Shown here: one piece after another, positions 61,858-64,000 of the stretch | Layout: every line of letters begins with the position of its first letter | Numbering within the stretch: position 1 is the first letter of the stretch | Program-made: the position numbers and the translations under genes | From: Mucilaginibacter_A sp050954285 | GTDB taxonomy: Bacteria > Bacteroidota > Bacteroidia > Sphingobacteriales > Sphingobacteriaceae | NCBI GenBank assembly: GCA_050954285.1 | Contig: JBPBPL010000032.1 | Span: forward strand, 6,780 to 70,779 | DNA: 64,000 nt | Reading direction: 5' to 3' | Notes under the pieces: model-generated | What the model saw: only the letters and a program-made list of their open reading frames with translations | Database searches by the model: none | Told to the model about the DNA's origin: nothing

Positions 61858-63444
61858 ATGGAAAACCGGAATGACAAGGCTCTGAATTTGCTGAGATCGA
61901 AAGCAGAAGACCAATTATTAGGCGATAAAAACAGCATCAGCGATATGCCGGTACTTGAAATGAAACGGGTGATGCAGGAGTTGCAGCTTTATCATGTAGA
62001 GCTGGAAATGCAAAATGATGAGTTGCAGCAGGCTACCATTGATTTGGAGCTGCAAAGGATTAAATTTGCAAACCTGTTTGAACTTGCACCCATTGGCTAC
62101 ATCGTTACGGATAAGTTTGGCTCGATTCAGGATGCCAATTATGCAGCGCTGCAGTTGCTTGGTTTGGATAAAGCTGCCTTGCAGAACAAACCTTTTTTGC
62201 TGAATATTTACAAAGAAGACCTGGACAAGTTTTATATTTATTTTCGCAAGCTGTTTTTAGCACACCAATCTTTAAGTTGCCAGATACGGATACTCAACAT
62301 TAAAAAAGAAACATTAAATGTACAGATTGAAGGCATTGTGCTGCACCCTGCTTCCGGCAATGAATTGTGTTATTTAACCATTGCTGATTTTACCGAAAAA
62401 CAAGAGGCAGAACTTAAACTGAAAGAGGCCAAAAAGCGGCTGGAAATTGCGCTGGAAGCTTCATTAACCGGCATTTGGGAAATTGATATTATTACCGGCC
62501 AGGTTTACCTCGATGATTTTTGCTGTTCGCTGTACGGGCTTAACCCGGTTGTTTTTAATAAAAAATACGATACCTTGCTTAGCTGCATCCACCAAAACGA
62601 CCGCAAAAATGTAGAGCTTCATATCCGGCAAACCATTATCGGAGAAAAACCGCTTTTTATCAGGTTCCGGGCGGTTGCAACGGATCAACCCGTAAAATAC
62701 ATTCAGGCAAGGGCGCAGGTAGTTACGTATAAAAATGAAAAAAAATGCTTTATCGGAACGTTTACAGATATCAGCGATAAAATGGCTTCGGAGATGGAAA
62801 CGATCCGCATTAAAGAGGAAAACCAGCAGATGATTTTGGCAGCCGGATTGCAGGCCGAAGAAAACGAGAAAAAAAGAATCAGCGAAGTTTTGCACGATGG
62901 CATCGCCCAAACGCTTTACGCCATTAAATTGAATATTGACCAGATAAAAAAAGCATCCGAACTACCTGTTTTCGATCAGATTACGGATCTGCTTAAACAA
63001 AGCATCAAGGAAATCCGCAATATTTCTTTTGAACTCACGCCATCCATCCTGATGGATTTTGGCCTTACGGATACACTGGAAGATATGGCCGCGCGGCTGT
63101 CTGGCAAACAGCTTTTGATCAGCACCAGTGTCATAAATTTCAGCAAAACTCAAAGCAGTCAGCTACAGCTCAATATTTTCAGAATTGTGCAGGAACTGGT
63201 AAACAATGCAATCAAACATGGTTCGCCCAGTAAAATCAGTATTGAAGTAGTTAAAAAAAACAAACATATTTCTATTGTTGTTTCTGATAATGGTGTAGGT
63301 TTTAAAAGCGATGCGGATACCAAAGCACCGAAAGGTATTGGTTTAAGCAGTATCAAAAATCGGTTGCGGTTGTATAAAGGTACCCTCCAGATAGAACCGA
63401 ATCCTGCAGGCGGCACGACAGTTCGTATCGGCCTAAAAAATTAA
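61858..63444 (+). CDS. PAS-domain sensor histidine kinase (HisKA_3 type)
   Basis: The 528-residue protein has an N-terminal helical segment (LELQRIKF), two PAS domains (about 70-185 and 190-310; FELAPIGYIVTDKFGSIQDA, LEASLTGIWEIDII), and the HisKA_3 phosphoacceptor block EKKRISEVLHDGIAQTLYAI (about 340-359, His347). It ends with an ATPase domain: NAIKHGSPSKISIEV, VSDNGVGF and KGIGLSSIKNRL. No membrane segment is seen, so it is a cytoplasmic kinase. It starts 9 bp after the CheB-CheR gene, so the two act in one pathway. The partner response regulator is not in the window. Confidence 0.93.
   Translation: MENRNDKALNLLRSKAEDQLLGDKNSISDMPVLEMKRVMQELQLYHVELEMQNDELQQATIDLELQRIKFANLFELAPIGYIVTDKFGSIQDANYAALQLLGLDKAALQNKPFLLNIYKEDLDKFYIYFRKLFLAHQSLSCQIRILNIKKETLNVQIEGIVLHPASGNELCYLTIADFTEKQEAELKLKEAKKRLEIALEASLTGIWEIDIITGQVYLDDFCCSLYGLNPVVFNKKYDTLLSCIHQNDRKNVELHIRQTIIGEKPLFIRFRAVATDQPVKYIQARAQVVTYKNEKKCFIGTFTDISDKMASEMETIRIKEENQQMILAAGLQAEENEKKRISEVLHDGIAQTLYAIKLNIDQIKKASELPVFDQITDLLKQSIKEIRNISFELTPSILMDFGLTDTLEDMAARLSGKQLLISTSVINFSKTQSSQLQLNIFRIVQELVNNAIKHGSPSKISIEVVKKNKHISIVVSDNGVGFKSDADTKAPKGIGLSSIKNRLRLYKGTLQIEPNPAGGTTVRIGLKN
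61924..61937 (+). repeat. Iterated motif (in gene)
   Basis: Exact match GATAAAAACAGCAT in the 5' end of the kinase gene, encoding DKNSI; the same peptide is motif-encoded at 13111. Confidence 0.75.
62943..62956 (+). repeat. Iterated motif (in gene)
   Basis: Exact match GATAAAAAAAGCAT in the kinase gene, encoding IKKAS just after the phosphoacceptor helix. Confidence 0.7.
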
Positions 63445-63465
63445 TAATATGATGATTAAGTATAA

Positions 63466-64000
63466 ATGAGCCATCTAAAATCAGTAATTGTAATTGGTGC
63501 ATCTGCCGGCGGTTTGCAGGCAATCAGTCAGGTTTTGCAGAAAATCAATCCTAATCTGGATGCTGCTATTGTAGTAGTGCTGCACGTTGGCCGTAATTCT
63601 ATCGGCAGTATTCTGGTACAGCATCTGCAAAAACAAACATCCTACAACTGCAAAATTGCAGAAGACGGAGAACCACTTTTGAGCAAACACGTTTACATTG
63701 CCCGGCCGGATTTTCAAACGCTTTTAACGCCCAGTGTTATCCGCGTAATTAAAGGCCCGCACGAAAACCGCTGGCGGCCGTCTATTGATGTTTTGTTCCG
63801 GTCGGCAGCGGCTTCGTACAATTCTAAAACCACCGGCATTATATTAACCGGCATGCTGGATGATGGAACTTCCGGCATGTCTGCCATAAAAAGATGCGGT
63901 GGCATTTGTATTGTACAGGAACCGGAAGAAGCGGAGTTTTCGGATATGCCAACCAGTGTTTTAAATCATGTAGAAGTAGATTACAGGGTGCCGATTTCGG
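63466..64000 (+). CDS. CheB-type protein-glutamate methylesterase, 3' end outside window
   Basis: The open frame starts at the ATG 63466-63468, 21 bp after the kinase, and runs off the window after 178 codons. The CheB catalytic residues are visible: serine in VIGASAGGLQAISQ, histidine in VVLHVGRNS and aspartate in GMLDDGTSGM. It has no receiver domain at its start, so it is a stand-alone CheB domain like the one in the upstream fusion. Being third in the cluster, it may share the substrate of the CheR domain at 58882. Confidence 0.9.
   Translation, partial: MSHLKSVIVIGASAGGLQAISQVLQKINPNLDAAIVVVLHVGRNSIGSILVQHLQKQTSYNCKIAEDGEPLLSKHVYIARPDFQTLLTPSVIRVIKGPHENRWRPSIDVLFRSAAASYNSKTTGIILTGMLDDGTSGMSAIKRCGGICIVQEPEEAEFSDMPTSVLNHVEVDYRVPIS

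Noticed and set aside
10069..62956. Calling the motif a known uptake sequence, Chi, KOPS, HIP1 or ops element
   Set aside because: None of the known core sequences match; only the distribution is similar, and no function can be read from the window.
1..64000. CRISPR arrays, transposase genes, integrases, tRNA or rRNA genes
   Set aside because: No regularly spaced repeats with spacers, no DDE or tyrosine-recombinase protein, and no cloverleaf or rRNA sequence was seen.

Overview
The window looks like chromosome of a Bacteroidota bacterium, most likely a Sphingobacteriaceae-type genome (Pedobacter/Mucilaginibacter relatives). The evidence is a TonB-dependent receptor with a carboxypeptidase-regulatory N-domain, BshB1 (bacillithiol), a DUF4294 protein, the gene order RelA/SpoT - Fur - PurA, a GntR(YtrA)-ABC operon, and a promoter of the form TTTG-N19-TAnnTTTG. 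No rRNA, tRNA, CRISPR array or transposase gene was seen.

Bases 1-35817 are one co-directional (+) surface-polysaccharide locus. It encodes about 24 glycosyltransferases (families GT2, GT4, GT8, GT11, GT23-like, GT47, GT61), two Wzt-like export ATPases with a glycan-binding C-terminal domain, two left-handed-beta-helix acyltransferases, one polytopic Wzy/ligase-like protein, and the initiating phosphoglycosyltransferase (WcaJ-like). It ends with gmd-fcl, which make GDP-L-fucose for the fucosyltransferases inside the locus. The locus is a mosaic. AT-rich blocks (about 2.4-7.6 kb, 19.3-24.8 kb, 26.2-27.5 kb) alternate with less AT-rich ones, and there are internal paralogous modules (two Wzt, two GT47, two GT11 each followed by related GT2 genes).

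Bases 35852-39424 (-) are mobA, two proteins of unknown function, and a GntR-regulated ABC transporter operon with a visible promoter and operator. Bases 39618-44255 hold a GH20 hexosaminidase (-), a small unknown gene (+), and bshB1, glutathione peroxidase and DUF4294 (-). Bases 44368-49688 (+) are RelA/SpoT, Fur, purA and pabB. Bases 49680-54402 (-) are DUF2071, a GH13 lipoprotein, an unknown protein, a YitT-family membrane protein and an HD protein. Bases 54745-58424 (+) are the TonB receptor and a LOG-family protein. Bases 58882-64000 (+) are a signalling cluster: a CheB-CheR-PAS fusion, a PAS histidine kinase and a second, truncated CheB.

The strongest unexplained signal is a short, non-palindromic, highly iterated motif, G-R-TAAAA-R-M-AG-Y-AT. 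I count 24 exact matches on both strands, against roughly 0.03 expected, plus about 16 one- or two-base variants. Copies sit between genes, against start and stop codons, as inverted pairs that make hairpins, and inside coding regions in several frames. They are dense outside the polysaccharide locus and missing from its AT-rich blocks. In its distribution, though not its sequence, this resembles uptake sequences or HIP1. I do not recognise the motif.
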